From Desulfosarcinaceae bacterium (GTDB lineage Bacteria > Desulfobacterota > Desulfobacteria > Desulfobacterales > Desulfosarcinaceae): DNA of 44,272 bases. Under the pieces are notes generated by a model that was not told the DNA's origin, did not search any database, and was given only the letters and a program-made list of their open reading frames with translations. Of the stretch, positions 33,940 to 43,992 are shown piece after piece (within the stretch, counting starts at the first letter, position 1; each line of letters begins with the position of its first letter). A program made the translations under genes and the position numbers. The stretch covers positions 1-44,272 of the forward strand of contig JASJCL010000058.1 of assembly GCA_030066015.1 (NCBI GenBank), given 5' to 3'.

Positions 33940-34329
33940 CTATTTCACCGTCAGCACCGGGCAGTTCGCCTGCATGATGAGTGTGCGGGCTGTGGAACCG
34001 AAGATCATCTTGCCCAATTGGGAGCGTTTTTTGATCCCCACGACGATCTCTTCCACAGCTTCCTCCTCAGCGCAGGCGAGGAGATCCTCGGCGGCCGTCT
34101 GCTTGCCGATGGCCAGATGGGTTCGGCAGGCGATGCCGCAGGCCTGACAGAGCATCTCCGCTTCACGCAGGTCGCCCTTGAGGGTTGCCTCGATGTCCTC
34201 ATCCAGATCGGCGCCATCCGCTGAGTTGCAGATAATCAGTTCCCCGGAAAGGGCCCGCGCCCGCCGCTGCGCGATGGTAAGGGCGCGCTTGGCCGGCGGC
34301 GTGCCATTGTAAGCCACGAGGATACGCAT
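33940..34329 (-). CDS. Universal stress protein (UspA family)
   Basis: The 129-residue product has the Usp fold pattern: MRILVAYNGTPPAKRALTIAQRRA at the start, an AEDLLACAEEEAVEEIVVGIKKRSQLGKMIFGSTARTLIMQANCPVLTVK end. The nucleotide loop G-x2-G-x9-G(S/T) is only partly kept (GIKK...FGST), so ATP binding is uncertain. Three cysteines lie close together (MLCQACGIAC). AAGGAA precedes the ATG at 34329. It is convergent with the ChaN gene. Confidence 0.9.
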   Translation of the reverse strand: MRILVAYNGTPPAKRALTIAQRRARALSGELIICNSADGADLDEDIEATLKGDLREAEMLCQACGIACRTHLAIGKQTAAEDLLACAEEEAVEEIVVGIKKRSQLGKMIFGSTARTLIMQANCPVLTVK

Positions 34330-34403
34330 AGGGATTCCTTTCTCTATTGAACTGGGTCCGCACAAGCCGACTTCAGGGTCTCAAGCGGTGCTTGGCCGGG
34401 CGT

Positions 34404-36983
34404 TTAGAGCGGACGCCCCAATTGGATGAGGACCACGGGTCCCTCCTCATCAAGGGTATCGGGTTGATGCAGCGGCCATGCGACCCCCAGTCGGAAGAGA
34501 GAGCGAAAGCCCCAGATGATCTCCATCGATGTGACCAGCTCCAGGCCGGCCCCCACCAGCAGTTGGTCCGTCGCCAGGCTATCGCTGGCCGTGCCAACAT
34601 CAACGAAGGTACCCAGGCGCAAGCGGTGCAGAAACAGCGGCAAGGTGCCATAGCCTTTTTGCAGGTTGGCCAGCGGCCAATAGATTTCCAGGTTCGAGAC
34701 GGCGGCGGTGTCGTTCTCGAGCAGATTCTGGGAAAATCCCCGTATGGGAAACAACCGCGAGGGCCGCTGGGTGAAAAACCCTTCGGCCACGTTGCCGCCG
34801 ACCCGGTAAGTGGTGGTTCCGGTACTGCCGGGTCCCCAGGTTTTCCCGCCCATCACCTGCAGAACGCCGACCCGCTCCCGGCCCACCTGAACCCGGCCGC
34901 CGCCAAAAAGGGACTGGCTGCCCCCTTCGAACACCTCCAGATCGGACCAGGCCGTCACCATCTCCCACTCCCGCTCCAGCCGGAGGCCGCCCCAGTAGTG
35001 GTCCGCCGTCTCACCCACGTCGAAGAGCGGCTCGACATGGCGATAATTGGCGGAGAGGATCAGCGTGGGCTCAGCCCAAAGCTCATATGAGAGTTGGCCC
35101 TCGAGGCGATCCTCCTCTACCGGGGGCCGGAAGCGGGCATCGTATTCAATGGGATAGCGGGTCAGGCGGGCCCCCACGCCATGGCCGCGCCCACCGAACC
35201 GCCATGAGAATTGATCCAGGTCGAAGCTGTATCGAAAACCGGCATCCACCTGGACCTCTCGGGAGAGATCCTCACCCCGCGTGGCCAAGCCCAGCTGGAG
35301 ATCGCTGCCCCGGTAGAACATGTCAGGGCGTATATAGTTTGGCCACACACTTTGAAACGCCGTATACTTGCGGGCGTTCGGGGCGGCCGCCGGCGGCGGG
35401 GGCTCAGCGGCTCCCGCTGGTGTACGCTTGGTCGAGGCCACGAGGGGGTCCGCGGCCGTGGGAGCCTGGGGGGCTGGCAGTGCCAAAAGGCCCCACCCGT
35501 CCTCTCCCAGGCAAAGATAACGCTGCCCGCGGGGCAACAGGGCGGCCGTTGCGCAACGGGATACCGGCTGGGGGGCGTCGTCCGCCACGACCGCGTAGAT
35601 CCTGAAACGGCCTTCACGATCGGAAGCGAAGCGCAGCCGCTCGCCCTCAAACCAGGGATCCACATCCATGGCAGGGTCGTCGGTGAGTCGATGCCAGGCG
35701 GTATCGTAGAGCCAGATTTCCCAGTTGCCGGAGAGATTGCCGGCCACCGCCACCCGGCCCTGGCGACTGCGCACTGGACCGGAAAGCTGGCTGACACCGG
35801 GAGGTGCGGGAACCATCCGCGGGTCGGACCCGAACGCTGGTTCACCATCGAACAGGAGCAGTATCGGCCGGCGCCCCTCGCGTCCCACAGCCACCCCGCC
35901 GGCACCGGGATCCCAGGTGTGCCGCCGGCCGGTGAATCGTCCCTCCCCCCGATAGGCCATCAGCGTATAGCGGCCATCGTCATCAATCTCCGACAGCCAG
36001 AGACGGTCCTCCCGTGTACGGTGGCCATAGCGACCCCGCAGGCGAAAGCGCTGGGGACCGGGTGTCACCCCCGCCGCATTCCAGTAACTGCCGCCGTCCC
36101 GACTCATACCCACCAGGGGAATTGTTTTTTGGGCGGCAACGATGCTGGCCTTGCCGGTTTGCCGCCACTCGCCGCGATACTGCTGCCACAGCGCCGCCCA
36201 AGTTGCGCCGAAGGCCCGCCGGGCCTTGGTGGCCACCTCAACGGGCAGCAGTCCGCGACCATGAAACTGAAAAAACGACAACAGAGCGGACCATCCGAAG
36301 CGGTTCACCACCCATTGAATAAAGCTGCGCCCATAGATGCGGTAAACCTCGGGACCCGGCCAATTTTCACCACTATTGCTGAGGTGTGCCAGGTCGGGTG
36401 GCGGCACAACCTTACGGATCAGCTCGTCCAAGGGATTGGGACGCGCATCGGGTGCATAGCGCCGATAGAGGTAGTAACCCACCCCATCGTGGATCCAGGC
36501 CGGTGACAGGGCGTTGGGGCTCATCATCTGACCGAAGAGATAGCGCAGAGCAGCGGGCAGCCCGCCCACCTGTTGAAAGATGCCGTGGCGGCAAAGCCCC
36601 ATAAAAAGAAAATAGGCCCAGGGGTCGGCCTCCAGACAGCCATCCTCGAACACGCCCGGCGCCCGCACGGGGATGCGGATTTGACGATGGGGGATGACGT
36701 GCACTTCAGCCCGGGGCCGATCCCGGTCGGGATCGATGATCACCTGCAGCGGTGTGCGGATGGGCAAGCCGTGATCCGCGAAAAAGGTCAACATGCCCGG
36801 TATTTTCGCGGCCAGACGGGCAGCCAAGTCGGCCTCCCCATCTGGGTAGGTCAGGGCCACACCCCTTATCCTTACCGTCTGCAGTGCACTGGCATCTGCG
36901 GGTGGGAGGGCGGCGATCAGGAACCAGCATAAACCGATGGCGATTTTGAAGCGAAACGTCGTTGTGCGGAGCAGCGAAGGCAT
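34404..36983 (-). CDS. Outer-membrane barrel protein with inactive peptidase-like front and TolB-like propeller
   Basis: The 859-residue product has a signal peptide (about 1-32) and an N-terminal part like the MA-type gluzincin peptidases. The usual HExxH is missing (FLFMGLCRHG at 125-134) and the second-ligand segment reads WIHDGVGYY (163-171) instead of W-x2-EG. A middle region carries TolB/WD-like blade repeats (SRQGRVAVAGNLSGNWEIWLYD, WFEGERLRFASDREGRFRIYAV). The C-terminal half is a beta barrel ending in a BamA/surface-antigen-like pattern (GTFVDVGTAS, LLVGAGLELVTSMEI, LFRLGVAWPLH) with a final aromatic-poor LIQLGRPL. It is probably an outer-membrane protein that has lost protease activity. 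Confidence 0.8.
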   Translation of the reverse strand: MPSLLRTTTFRFKIAIGLCWFLIAALPPADASALQTVRIRGVALTYPDGEADLAARLAAKIPGMLTFFADHGLPIRTPLQVIIDPDRDRPRAEVHVIPHRQIRIPVRAPGVFEDGCLEADPWAYFLFMGLCRHGIFQQVGGLPAALRYLFGQMMSPNALSPAWIHDGVGYYLYRRYAPDARPNPLDELIRKVVPPPDLAHLSNSGENWPGPEVYRIYGRSFIQWVVNRFGWSALLSFFQFHGRGLLPVEVATKARRAFGATWAALWQQYRGEWRQTGKASIVAAQKTIPLVGMSRDGGSYWNAAGVTPGPQRFRLRGRYGHRTREDRLWLSEIDDDGRYTLMAYRGEGRFTGRRHTWDPGAGGVAVGREGRRPILLLFDGEPAFGSDPRMVPAPPGVSQLSGPVRSRQGRVAVAGNLSGNWEIWLYDTAWHRLTDDPAMDVDPWFEGERLRFASDREGRFRIYAVVADDAPQPVSRCATAALLPRGQRYLCLGEDGWGLLALPAPQAPTAADPLVASTKRTPAGAAEPPPPAAAPNARKYTAFQSVWPNYIRPDMFYRGSDLQLGLATRGEDLSREVQVDAGFRYSFDLDQFSWRFGGRGHGVGARLTRYPIEYDARFRPPVEEDRLEGQLSYELWAEPTLILSANYRHVEPLFDVGETADHYWGGLRLEREWEMVTAWSDLEVFEGGSQSLFGGGRVQVGRERVGVLQVMGGKTWGPGSTGTTTYRVGGNVAEGFFTQRPSRLFPIRGFSQNLLENDTAAVSNLEIYWPLANLQKGYGTLPLFLHRLRLGTFVDVGTASDSLATDQLLVGAGLELVTSMEIIWGFRSLFRLGVAWPLHQPDTLDEEGPVVLIQLGRPL

Positions 36984-37166
36984 GCGTGATCGTTCCGGTC
37001 AGGTGAGGAGATTCGCCTTGTCAAATACACGTTTTAATGCCAAGGGGCAAGGCGAGGAGCGGAAGCGGCCGCTGGCGAGTACCACCGTATGCTGACAATG
37101 AAGGTGGTGACGAGAACTACGCGGCGAAGCGTTGGTATGGGGAGGGGGGCGGAAGGGGTAGGGCCA

Positions 37167-37619
37167 ATGACGACAAGCCTACTGCTCATCTATGGCTTAC
37201 CGGGTCTGTTTGTTCTGAGCTTTTTGGCGGCCACCATCCTACCGCTGGGCTCTGAAGCTGGCGTGGTCCTGCTCTGCCTTGAGGGTCTCGATCCCCTGCA
37301 CGTGTTCTGGGTGGCCAGTGTGGGCAACACGCTCGCGGCGGGTGTCAATTACCTGGTCGGTCGCTGGGGCGCCCGTCTCTGGCGGCAGCGATGTCCCGGG
37401 CCGCCGTCCACCGCCCGACGGCGTGCACACCGCCGAATTCGCCGCTGGGGCGCCCCCGTCCTGTTTTTCGCGTGGCTCCCCGTTATAGGAGATCCCCTCA
37501 CCGTCGCCGCCGGTGGCCTGCAGATCCCCTTGGGACGCTTTTTCGCCTGGGTGGCCCTCGGAAAGATGGCGCGTTACGCCCTCGTCATTCAAAGCGCCCT
37601 TATCGCCTCAGGCGGGTGA
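37167..37619 (+). CDS. YqaA/DedA-like inner-membrane protein
   Basis: The 150-residue product has four hydrophobic segments and the SNARE-associated/DedA-type pattern: FLAATILPLGSEAGVVLL, VASVGNTLAAGVNYLVGRWGA, FAWLPVIGDPLTVAAGGLQIPLGRFFAWVALGKMARYALV. The group is related to lipid scramblase-type DedA proteins; YqaA itself is uncharacterised. The ATG at 37167 follows a G-rich ribosome site. It is divergent from the outer-membrane barrel gene. Confidence 0.85.
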   Translation: MTTSLLLIYGLPGLFVLSFLAATILPLGSEAGVVLLCLEGLDPLHVFWVASVGNTLAAGVNYLVGRWGARLWRQRCPGPPSTARRRAHRRIRRWGAPVLFFAWLPVIGDPLTVAAGGLQIPLGRFFAWVALGKMARYALVIQSALIASGG

Positions 37620-37640
37620 TGGGAACCGCTCGATAGGTGG

Positions 37641-38075
37641 CTATTTTTCCAAGGTGAAAGGCTGGTAGCCACGCTCGAATTCATCTTCAATGCGGGCCAG
37701 TGCAAAGGACATGCGGGGTAAAAAGAAGCGTCTCAGGGCAGACCCCACCCCCGGCCAGCGGCGGGGCTGATCGCTGCGCTGAAATCGACCGCCGGATCGC
37801 ATCAGGACAGTTCCCAGGAGAATGGGCGCAATGCCCTGAATGATAAGGGTCACCAGCACCTGGCGCAGAAGGACCGCCCCTTGGGGCTGCATCCCTTCCA
37901 AAGCGGTTTGAATGGCCGGTGGGAGTTCGATCCTTGACAGCAAATCGGCATAATTGGGTGGATTGAACGCCATCACTAGGGCATTGCCGACCATCCAGAT
38001 GCCGCCGGCGGTAAGGATGAGGCCTAAAATCTTGACGAACGCTTCAAGCTGACGTTTGGCGTTGGGCGTGGACAT
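37641..38075 (-). CDS. Small two-helix membrane protein of unknown function
   Basis: The 144-residue product has two hydrophobic helices, about 14-33 (LGLILTAGGIWMVGNALVMA) and 70-90 (LLRQVLVTLIIQGIAPILLGTVLM), and a basic C-terminal tail. No domain is recognised. It converges on the YqaA-like gene. The ATG at 38075 follows GGGAG on the minus strand. Confidence 0.65.
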   Translation of the reverse strand: MSTPNAKRQLEAFVKILGLILTAGGIWMVGNALVMAFNPPNYADLLSRIELPPAIQTALEGMQPQGAVLLRQVLVTLIIQGIAPILLGTVLMRSGGRFQRSDQPRRWPGVGSALRRFFLPRMSFALARIEDEFERGYQPFTLEK

Positions 38076-38263
38076 GCTGTTTCTCCCAAGAGCTGATGGT
38101 TGATTATCCCTAATATCGGCCACTGTGGAGAAAACAACACTACTAATTGTGGCGAAATGGCGGCAGGCCACCTCCAGAGTGACGAAAGCGCCCGAAATTC
38201 GACGCCATTACGAGTTTTTGATTTCGCAAGGGCGGCTCCGGGGCTACGGCCCACCTGGAAGGC

Positions 38264-38656
38264 TCACGGTTCCTTGAGGATGGTAACCTCCACTTTGGCG
38301 ACCCCTGCCTTGAGAATGCCCAGCTCCTTGGCGGCCACCCGGGAGAGGTCGATGATGCGGCCCTTGACAAAAGGTCCCCGGTCGTTGATCCGCACAGTGA
38401 CGGCGGCCCCGCTTTTCAATGCGCGCACCTTCACAACGGTGCCAAAGGGAAGATGGCGATGGGCAGCCGTAAACTTGCGCACATGGTAGCGTTCACCGTT
38501 GGCAGTGTGCCGGCCGTGGAATCGGTCTGCGTAGTAGCTGGCATATCCCACCTGTCTGAAGGAGGGGATAGAGCGGGTGTCTGGTGCGCTGGCACAGGCA
38601 CACAGCAACGCCGCAACCAGCCAGGGGAGGAGGTGTACGACAAATCGACACGGCAT
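38264..38656 (-). CDS. rlpA: RlpA-like lipoprotein (septal ring, DPBB domain)
   Basis: The 130-residue product has a lipoprotein signal ending ALLCACAS and a double-psi beta-barrel: [78 protein letters not shown]. RlpA proteins bind or cleave naked glycan strands at the division septum. The SPOR domain found in E. coli RlpA is absent, so this is the short form. The start at 38656 is fixed by AAGGAAG. Confidence 0.9.
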   Translation of the reverse strand: MPCRFVVHLLPWLVAALLCACASAPDTRSIPSFRQVGYASYYADRFHGRHTANGERYHVRKFTAAHRHLPFGTVVKVRALKSGAAVTVRINDRGPFVKGRIIDLSRVAAKELGILKAGVAKVEVTILKEP

Positions 38657-38812
38657 CCTAGCTTCCTTTGTTTGGGTGTCCACGGCTTCGCATCGGCCCT
38701 CGGCGTTGGGGAGCGTGGTGCACTTGCCGCTCCGCATTAAGCCGCCACCTTGACATCGGCCGGCCATCGCGGCAAGCTTAGGTCGATTTGAACCGTTTCC
38801 CCGCCAGATAAC

Positions 38813-39862
38813 ATGGAGATCCTCGAACACACCTTCACAAGCCTCTGCGGCGTTCTCAAACGCCGATATGGTCGCGGCAGTGGTGACGCCCAGGCCATTT
38901 TGCGTCAGGTTCACCGGGCGGGCAATACCCGTTTCCGAGACGCCCCCCAATTTCGCCGTTACGCCGATGTGGCGCTGCGGTTCGAAAAGGAGCTCTCCCT
39001 CACCTTGCCAGAGGAGGTCGATCGGCGATGTGAAGGAGAGACCACCAAACTGCTTTTCCGCCTAGGGGACGGCAACCAAATCGAGTCCGTCCTCGTACCC
39101 ATGGCACGCTACACCACTATCTGCGTTTCCAGTCAGGTCGGCTGCCGAATGGGGTGCGCCTTCTGCCAGACAGCCAAGATGGGATTCGTGCGCCAGCTGA
39201 CCACCGGCGAGATGGTGGCCCAGATTTTTTGGGCCAAACATGTGGCCAGAGTCCCCATCCGCAACGTTGTGTTCATGGGGATGGGAGAACCCCTGGACAA
39301 TTTCGCCAACCTGGCCAAGACGCTGGCGGTCATCACCGATCAGCGCGGGCTGGACATCGCCCCGCGCCACATCACCGTCTCCACCGTGGGACTGGCCAGC
39401 GGCATCCGGCAATTGGCCGCTCTGGGGCTGCCGTTGCTCAATCTAGCCGTCAGCCTCAACGCACCCAACGACACACTGCGCAACCACCTCATGCCCGTCA
39501 ATCGGCACACCCCTCTCGCCCACCTCCAGGCGCTTCTCAAGTCCTATCCGTTGCACCATCGAAACGCCCATTTAATCTCCTATGTGCTTATTCCTGGCGT
39601 CAATGACCTTCGCCGGCATGCCGACGAACTGGCCCATTTCGTGGCACCCCTGCGGGCCAAGGTCAACCTGATTCCCTTCAATCCCTCTCCGCAGACCCCT
39701 TATCGGGCCCCCGAAACCGAGGAGCTGGAGCGCTTCAGAGAGCGATTGGTGACCAAGGGCGTCTTCGTGCGACGCCGGACGCCCAAAGGTCAGGCCATCC
39801 TGGCGGCTTGCGGTCAGTTGGGTGCCCGCATCCCCCTGAAGCCGCCTCAAGCGCCGCCATAA
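38813..39862 (+). CDS. rlmN: 23S rRNA (adenine-2503 C2) methyltransferase RlmN, radical SAM
   Basis: The 349-residue product has the radical-SAM cluster motif CRMGCAFC (Cys111, 115, 118) and the [12 protein letters not shown]-binding segment. It also has [30 protein letters not shown] and the methyl-carrier cysteine in AACGQLG (Cys333). RlmN methylates A2503 of 23S rRNA and A37 of some tRNAs. The N-terminal accessory domain is shorter and less conserved than in E. coli RlmN (384 residues); the paralogue RlmN-like or Cfr remains a lesser option. Confidence 0.92.
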   Translation: MEILEHTFTSLCGVLKRRYGRGSGDAQAILRQVHRAGNTRFRDAPQFRRYADVALRFEKELSLTLPEEVDRRCEGETTKLLFRLGDGNQIESVLVPMARYTTICVSSQVGCRMGCAFCQTAKMGFVRQLTTGEMVAQIFWAKHVARVPIRNVVFMGMGEPLDNFANLAKTLAVITDQRGLDIAPRHITVSTVGLASGIRQLAALGLPLLNLAVSLNAPNDTLRNHLMPVNRHTPLAHLQALLKSYPLHHRNAHLISYVLIPGVNDLRRHADELAHFVAPLRAKVNLIPFNPSPQTPYRAPETEELERFRERLVTKGVFVRRRTPKGQAILAACGQLGARIPLKPPQAPP

Positions 39863-39946
39863 GCAACCGATACTACCAATGGAACCTGTTCTTGACCGCC
39901 ACCCCAACAACCGCCGTTTTACCGGGCGGCTCTGAAGCTGGAACGC

Positions 39947-41311
39947 ATGCCCAAGGTCCTATTTCATCCCCATTCGGTAGCCCTCGTCGTTCTGCTGCTC
40001 CTGTGGCCGGCCCTATCCTCGCGGGCCATCGGCCAGGCCCGCGCATCAGCGGCGGACTCCGTCCGCACCGTGATGCTGTTCTATCTGAACGGCGACAACG
40101 ACCTTGGCCCGGAAGTGCTGCACGCTCTGGACCTTCTGGAAACTGTGGGGTCCCGGCCGCACCTGAAGCTATTGGCCTTGGTGGATGGCCACGACGCCCA
40201 TCTGGGACCCTATGGCGACCAGTGGCGGGGCACCCGGTTGCTTGAAATCAGGAAGGATAGCGAGATCGGCGTAATTCGCTCACCGGTATTAGTGGAATAT
40301 GGTGAGTTGAATCTCGGTGCCGAGCGCACCCTCGAAGCGTTCGTTCGGTATGGCAGCCGAATTGACGCGGATCGCTACCTGTTTGCCATCTTCGCCCATG
40401 GCAGGGGCGTCATCGATACCCGCGTGCTGGGCCCGACGCAAACGGGGCCGCACAAGCGCCTCTCCTTCTCCAGCGATGACACGTCCCGGAGTCAGCTCAG
40501 CCTCAGCGCTTTTCACCGTGCCATCAAACGCGGCCTGGCGGGCAAGCGCTTCGAGGCGATGGTGTTCCTGACATGCCTGGCCAATATGGTCGAAGTGGCC
40601 TACGAGTTTCAGGACGTGACCCATTTCCTGGTCGCCAGCCCCGATGAAATCCGCATCGTCAACCAGCCACCGGGCCGCTTTCAAATTCGTGGAATCCCGT
40701 TGGAACACATGGCGGGCGTCTTGGCGCACCACCCGCACACCGATGTCGCAAGTCTGGGGAGGGAGATGGTGGATGCCTTTATCAAGCAGTACCAGGCCCC
40801 AGTGTCCATCGTTACCAGAGAGGGCGCGTTGCGAACGCACACCTATGGCGCGAGCCTGGCGCTCATCGATTGTCGCACGCTGGGAGGCTTGACCGACCGA
40901 CTCAACCACCTGGCAGAGTTGTTGACCGAACAGCTCGCGCCATCCCCTTCGGCCGATAAGTGGTTAGCGGCCATCGATCACGCGCGCCGCAACACCCGTC
41001 GGTACCCCAGCTTTCTCAATCTCGAGTACTACGATCTGGCCGATCTACTGCACCACCTCAACCAGGAAATCGATGATCCGCGTGTCCACGACGCCTGTGG
41101 GAGAATTTTGGCCTACCTTCAGCGGGCGACCATCGTCTACGAGCGGCATACGGCCGAGGCGCCTTCCAGTGGCTTGGCGATCTATTTTTCGCATGGGCTG
41201 GTGCCAGAGAACATCTACAGGAGCCATCAAGCCCAATACCGACAGACACGCTTCAGCCAGGAAACGCAGTGGGATGAATTGGTGGATGCCCTGCGGAGGC
41301 GCGGCGGATGA
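39947..41311 (+). CDS. Clostripain-family (C11) cysteine peptidase, exported
   Basis: The 454-residue product has a signal peptide (about 1-30) and the C11 fold: TVMLFYLNGDNDLGPEVLHALD, LFAIFAHGRG with catalytic His151, and FLTCLANMVEVAYEF with catalytic Cys210 (family D-x-C-LM-x-x-x-E). The aspartate usually just before the cysteine is replaced. C11 enzymes cut after arginine and often self-process. The substrate here is unknown; a periplasmic or surface role is likely. Confidence 0.88.
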   Translation: MPKVLFHPHSVALVVLLLLWPALSSRAIGQARASAADSVRTVMLFYLNGDNDLGPEVLHALDLLETVGSRPHLKLLALVDGHDAHLGPYGDQWRGTRLLEIRKDSEIGVIRSPVLVEYGELNLGAERTLEAFVRYGSRIDADRYLFAIFAHGRGVIDTRVLGPTQTGPHKRLSFSSDDTSRSQLSLSAFHRAIKRGLAGKRFEAMVFLTCLANMVEVAYEFQDVTHFLVASPDEIRIVNQPPGRFQIRGIPLEHMAGVLAHHPHTDVASLGREMVDAFIKQYQAPVSIVTREGALRTHTYGASLALIDCRTLGGLTDRLNHLAELLTEQLAPSPSADKWLAAIDHARRNTRRYPSFLNLEYYDLADLLHHLNQEIDDPRVHDACGRILAYLQRATIVYERHTAEAPSSGLAIYFSHGLVPENIYRSHQAQYRQTRFSQETQWDELVDALRRRGG

Positions 41312-41366
41312 GGGTGATCCGGTTGGGCAACGATTCGCGGACCTACGGGATGGATGGAAAAGGCCG

Positions 41367-41400
41367 CTTGCCAGGGCCGACCGCGGCCGACCCTGGCAAG
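41367..41400. terminator. 10-bp inverted repeat between convergent genes
   Basis: CTTGCCAGGG at 41367-41376 and CCCTGGCAAG at 41391-41400 are perfect complements around a 14-base GC-rich loop. It lies between the convergent peptidase and fasciclin genes and probably terminates both. There is no clear T-run on either side. Confidence 0.5.
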
Positions 41401-41416
41401 GGAAGCGGAACGGTCG

Positions 41417-41917
41417 CTACTTGGGCATGATAACGGTATCGATCACATGGATAATACCGTTGGTTGCCATGATATCGGTCTTGACGACCGTGGCATTGTC
41501 CACCATCACGTTGCCGCCATCGGCATTGATGGTGAAGGACTGACCGTTGGCCGTTTTCGCATCCTGCATGCCGACCACATCTTTCGCCCCAAATTTGCCG
41601 GGCACGACATGATAGGTGAGAATTGCCTGCAACTTCTCCCTATTTTCCGGTTTGAGCAGATCATTCAGCGTTTCTGCGGGAATTTTGGCGAAGGCCTCAT
41701 CTGTCGGTGCAAACACCGTGAAAGGGCCATCCTGACGCAGAACACCGTCGAGTTCCGCTGCCTTGAGCGCTGTCACCAGGGTATTGAAGGAACCGGCCGA
41801 CACGGCGGTGTCGACGATATCCATCTTCGCGGCTTTCTTGCCATAACTTCCAGCCAGTACCAGAGTTGGGACCAGAAAGAATACAGTAAATACAACAGCT
41901 AAAGTTTTTAGACGCAT
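41417..41917 (-). CDS. Exported fasciclin (FAS1) domain protein
   Basis: The 166-residue product has a signal peptide (about 1-22, ending VLAGS) and one FAS1 domain: [48 protein letters not shown], then [10 protein letters not shown] and [19 protein letters not shown]1 domains mediate adhesion to proteins or sugars. GAGG is six bases ahead of the ATG at 41917, which I prefer over two earlier in-frame ATGs. Confidence 0.95.
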   Translation of the reverse strand: MRLKTLAVVFTVFFLVPTLVLAGSYGKKAAKMDIVDTAVSAGSFNTLVTALKAAELDGVLRQDGPFTVFAPTDEAFAKIPAETLNDLLKPENREKLQAILTYHVVPGKFGAKDVVGMQDAKTANGQSFTINADGGNVMVDNATVVKTDIMATNGIIHVIDTVIMPK

Positions 41918-42262
41918 CATGCACCTCATTAAGGAATGTCAATCGGGTTAGTGTGTGCCCGGCCCGTGGACGGCAGGAGTTTTATGCGGGTGGTCGCTGG
42001 TAAGATTGGGCCGGGCTGTTTGATGGATCAAACCTAAGCACCGGCCCTCGGGCTGCAAACAGAGTGGTTTAGCGGTCGATTGAGGGGCCAAAACTACTAG
42101 TGTGCACCACCGAAACAGGAAAGCGTTGGAAAAAGTTCTGGATGCCGACGCCATCATCGGCTCGGGCAGCCGTGAACAAGCCCCGGAGATCGACATGGTC
42201 GGCAATTCTCGGTCTCGGGCACCGTGGTCGATCCGGGCTGCCAGGAGCCATAGGAGATTGAT
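41918..42262. other. Divergent intergenic region with an FNR-like palindrome
   Basis: This 345-base region lies between the fasciclin gene (leftward) and a membrane-protein gene (rightward) and shows no convincing gene. It contains the palindrome at 42018-42033 described separately. Promoters for both genes should lie here but no consensus pair stands out. Confidence 0.45.
42018..42033. promoter_or_regulatory. Palindrome GTTTGAT-GG-ATCAAAC, candidate operator
   Basis: Two exact 7-base arms are separated by two bases. The half site TTGAT is the one used by FNR/CRP-family regulators, but their usual spacing is four bases, so the identity of the binding protein is open. It lies about 100 bases upstream of the fasciclin start. 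Confidence 0.4.
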
Positions 42263-43129
42263 ATGGATAGCGGTGCGTTCAGCGCCACCAGGGTACGCCT
42301 GACCATCGCCTGTCTCGCTGCCGCCGTGCTGCTCTTCATCGCCGGCGACATCCGGATGCCAGTGTTGGATGCCGAAGCGGACGCCTATTTCGGAAGGGCC
42401 ATCACGGCGACCGGCCTAGCTTACACCACCGTCCGGCTGGTGAACGCCTCGATCTCGGTGATACAGGAGAGCTACCTCCAGCTGGAACCGGCCGGGGTGG
42501 GCATCAGTTTGGCTGTGGGTCAGTCCCTCGATCCCATCGACGATATGACCGAACGCCTCTCCGACGTGCTGGTGACAGCCATCACCAGTCTGGGTGTCCA
42601 GAAGCTGGTTCACAGCATGGGGGTCTCCCTGGCACCCGGAATCCTGGCAGGACTGCTGATTTTATTCACCGCGACGCTGTGGGGGGATCGGCCGCGCATC
42701 GCCTCTCTGCGCCGTCTGCTGCTGCGCCTGCTCCTTTTGATCACTATCGCGCGCTTCTGTCTGCCCATTGCCGCTCTTGTCAACGGCCATCTAGACAACC
42801 GCTTCTTCTCCGAACAGATCGAAGCTGCACGGGGCGCCCTGGCGATCGGCTCAGCGGAGTTGGAGAAGCTATCCGAAGTGGACCTTCCCGAAGTAGATGG
42901 CGTGCGCGGTACCCTCAAAAACAGCGCCGCCTTCCTTCAGGAACGGGCATCCAGCTTCCGGGACGCCTTGGCCTATACCATCTCCAACGTGGGCACGCTG
43001 GTGGACAATCTCCTCAAACTTACCTTTCTCTACGTCGGCCTGTTTCTCATTCAGGTGCTACTCCTGCCGCTGAGTGTCTTCTGGCTGTTCTTTCGAACCG
43101 CACATGCGCTCTCCCTCGCTGGGGAGTGA
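42263..43129 (+). CDS. Inner-membrane protein of unknown function
   Basis: The 288-residue product has a leading helix (about 12-28), two central helices (about 120-140 and 150-172) and one near the C-terminus (about 250-280). Between them are soluble helical stretches. A conserved-looking run, ISVIQESYLQLEPAGVGISLAVGQSLDPIDDMTERLSDVL, lies after the first helix. No known motif is seen. TAGGAG precedes the ATG at 42263. Confidence 0.75.
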   Translation: MDSGAFSATRVRLTIACLAAAVLLFIAGDIRMPVLDAEADAYFGRAITATGLAYTTVRLVNASISVIQESYLQLEPAGVGISLAVGQSLDPIDDMTERLSDVLVTAITSLGVQKLVHSMGVSLAPGILAGLLILFTATLWGDRPRIASLRRLLLRLLLLITIARFCLPIAALVNGHLDNRFFSEQIEAARGALAIGSAELEKLSEVDLPEVDGVRGTLKNSAAFLQERASSFRDALAYTISNVGTLVDNLLKLTFLYVGLFLIQVLLLPLSVFWLFFRTAHALSLAGE

Positions 43130-43371
43130 GCTGCGCTGCCGCTAAGAAAATTGCGGCCTGAACCTCCTGAGCGCATGCAGCCGCTGCACCGCGACGATGG
43201 CTGGCGACGCGCGCCTGGGGAGCGCCTGCGGGTAGGCTTGATTCGAGTGCGGTTACAGGATAGGGTGTCGCTGCCGTCGCTAAGGGACCCCGAGTCGCCT
43301 TGGATGGGGCAGCGCTGGGCGTTGACATCGGCAATACGACAATGGTGCACACAGGGGAAAGGGGGCTGAGC
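43130..43371. other. Gap ahead of the LysE-type gene, no gene seen
   Basis: The 242 bases hold no convincing gene or clear promoter on either strand. The GGGGG-rich end provides the ribosome site of the next gene. Confidence 0.5.
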
Positions 43372-43992
43372 GTGATCAGCACGGAATTTCTGCTTACAGC
43401 GCTGGTGGTCGTTGTGGTGCCCGGTACCGGGGTGATCTACACCGTCTCCACCGGTCTCCTCCAAGGCGGCCGCGCCAGTGTGGCCGCCGCCGTGGGCTGC
43501 ACCCTGGGCATCGTGCCCCATCTGGTCGCCAGCAGCCTGGGTCTATCGGCCATCCTCCACTACAGCGCCCTGGTATTTCAGCTCATCAAATATGCCGGCG
43601 CCCTCTATCTGCTCTTTCTGGCCTGGTCCATGTGGCGTGAGGCCGGGGCGGTGGCCATGCAAACCGAGGCCCAACAGATTCATCGAGGATATTGGCGGAC
43701 TGCCGCGCGAGGGGTGACCCTCAATATCCTTAATCCAAAGCTCTCCCTCTTCTTTTTAGCGTTCCTGCCGCTGTTCGTTGAATCGGACGGCTCCGCCCCC
43801 ATGATACAGATGCTGGTACTCAGCTTGGTGTTCATGGCCATGACACTCCTAATCTTCATTCTTTACGGCCTCTGTGCCAACGGCGCCAGAAGGTATCTCA
43901 TCGGCGCCCCCAGGGCCATGCGGCAACTCCATCGCGGCTTTGCCGCCCTCCTGGCGGCCCTTGGGTTTAAACTGGCGCTGGCGGAGCCGTGA
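43372..43992 (+). CDS. LysE/RhtB-family exporter
   Basis: The 206-residue product has six hydrophobic segments and the LysE/RhtB pattern: [67 protein letters not shown], and [23 protein letters not shown]. Family members export amino acids or related small molecules. It starts at GTG 43372, eight bases after a G-rich ribosome site; a start at 43300 would add a non-membrane extension. It overlaps the next gene (TGATG). Confidence 0.92.
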   Translation: MISTEFLLTALVVVVVPGTGVIYTVSTGLLQGGRASVAAAVGCTLGIVPHLVASSLGLSAILHYSALVFQLIKYAGALYLLFLAWSMWREAGAVAMQTEAQQIHRGYWRTAARGVTLNILNPKLSLFFLAFLPLFVESDGSAPMIQMLVLSLVFMAMTLLIFILYGLCANGARRYLIGAPRAMRQLHRGFAALLAALGFKLALAEP

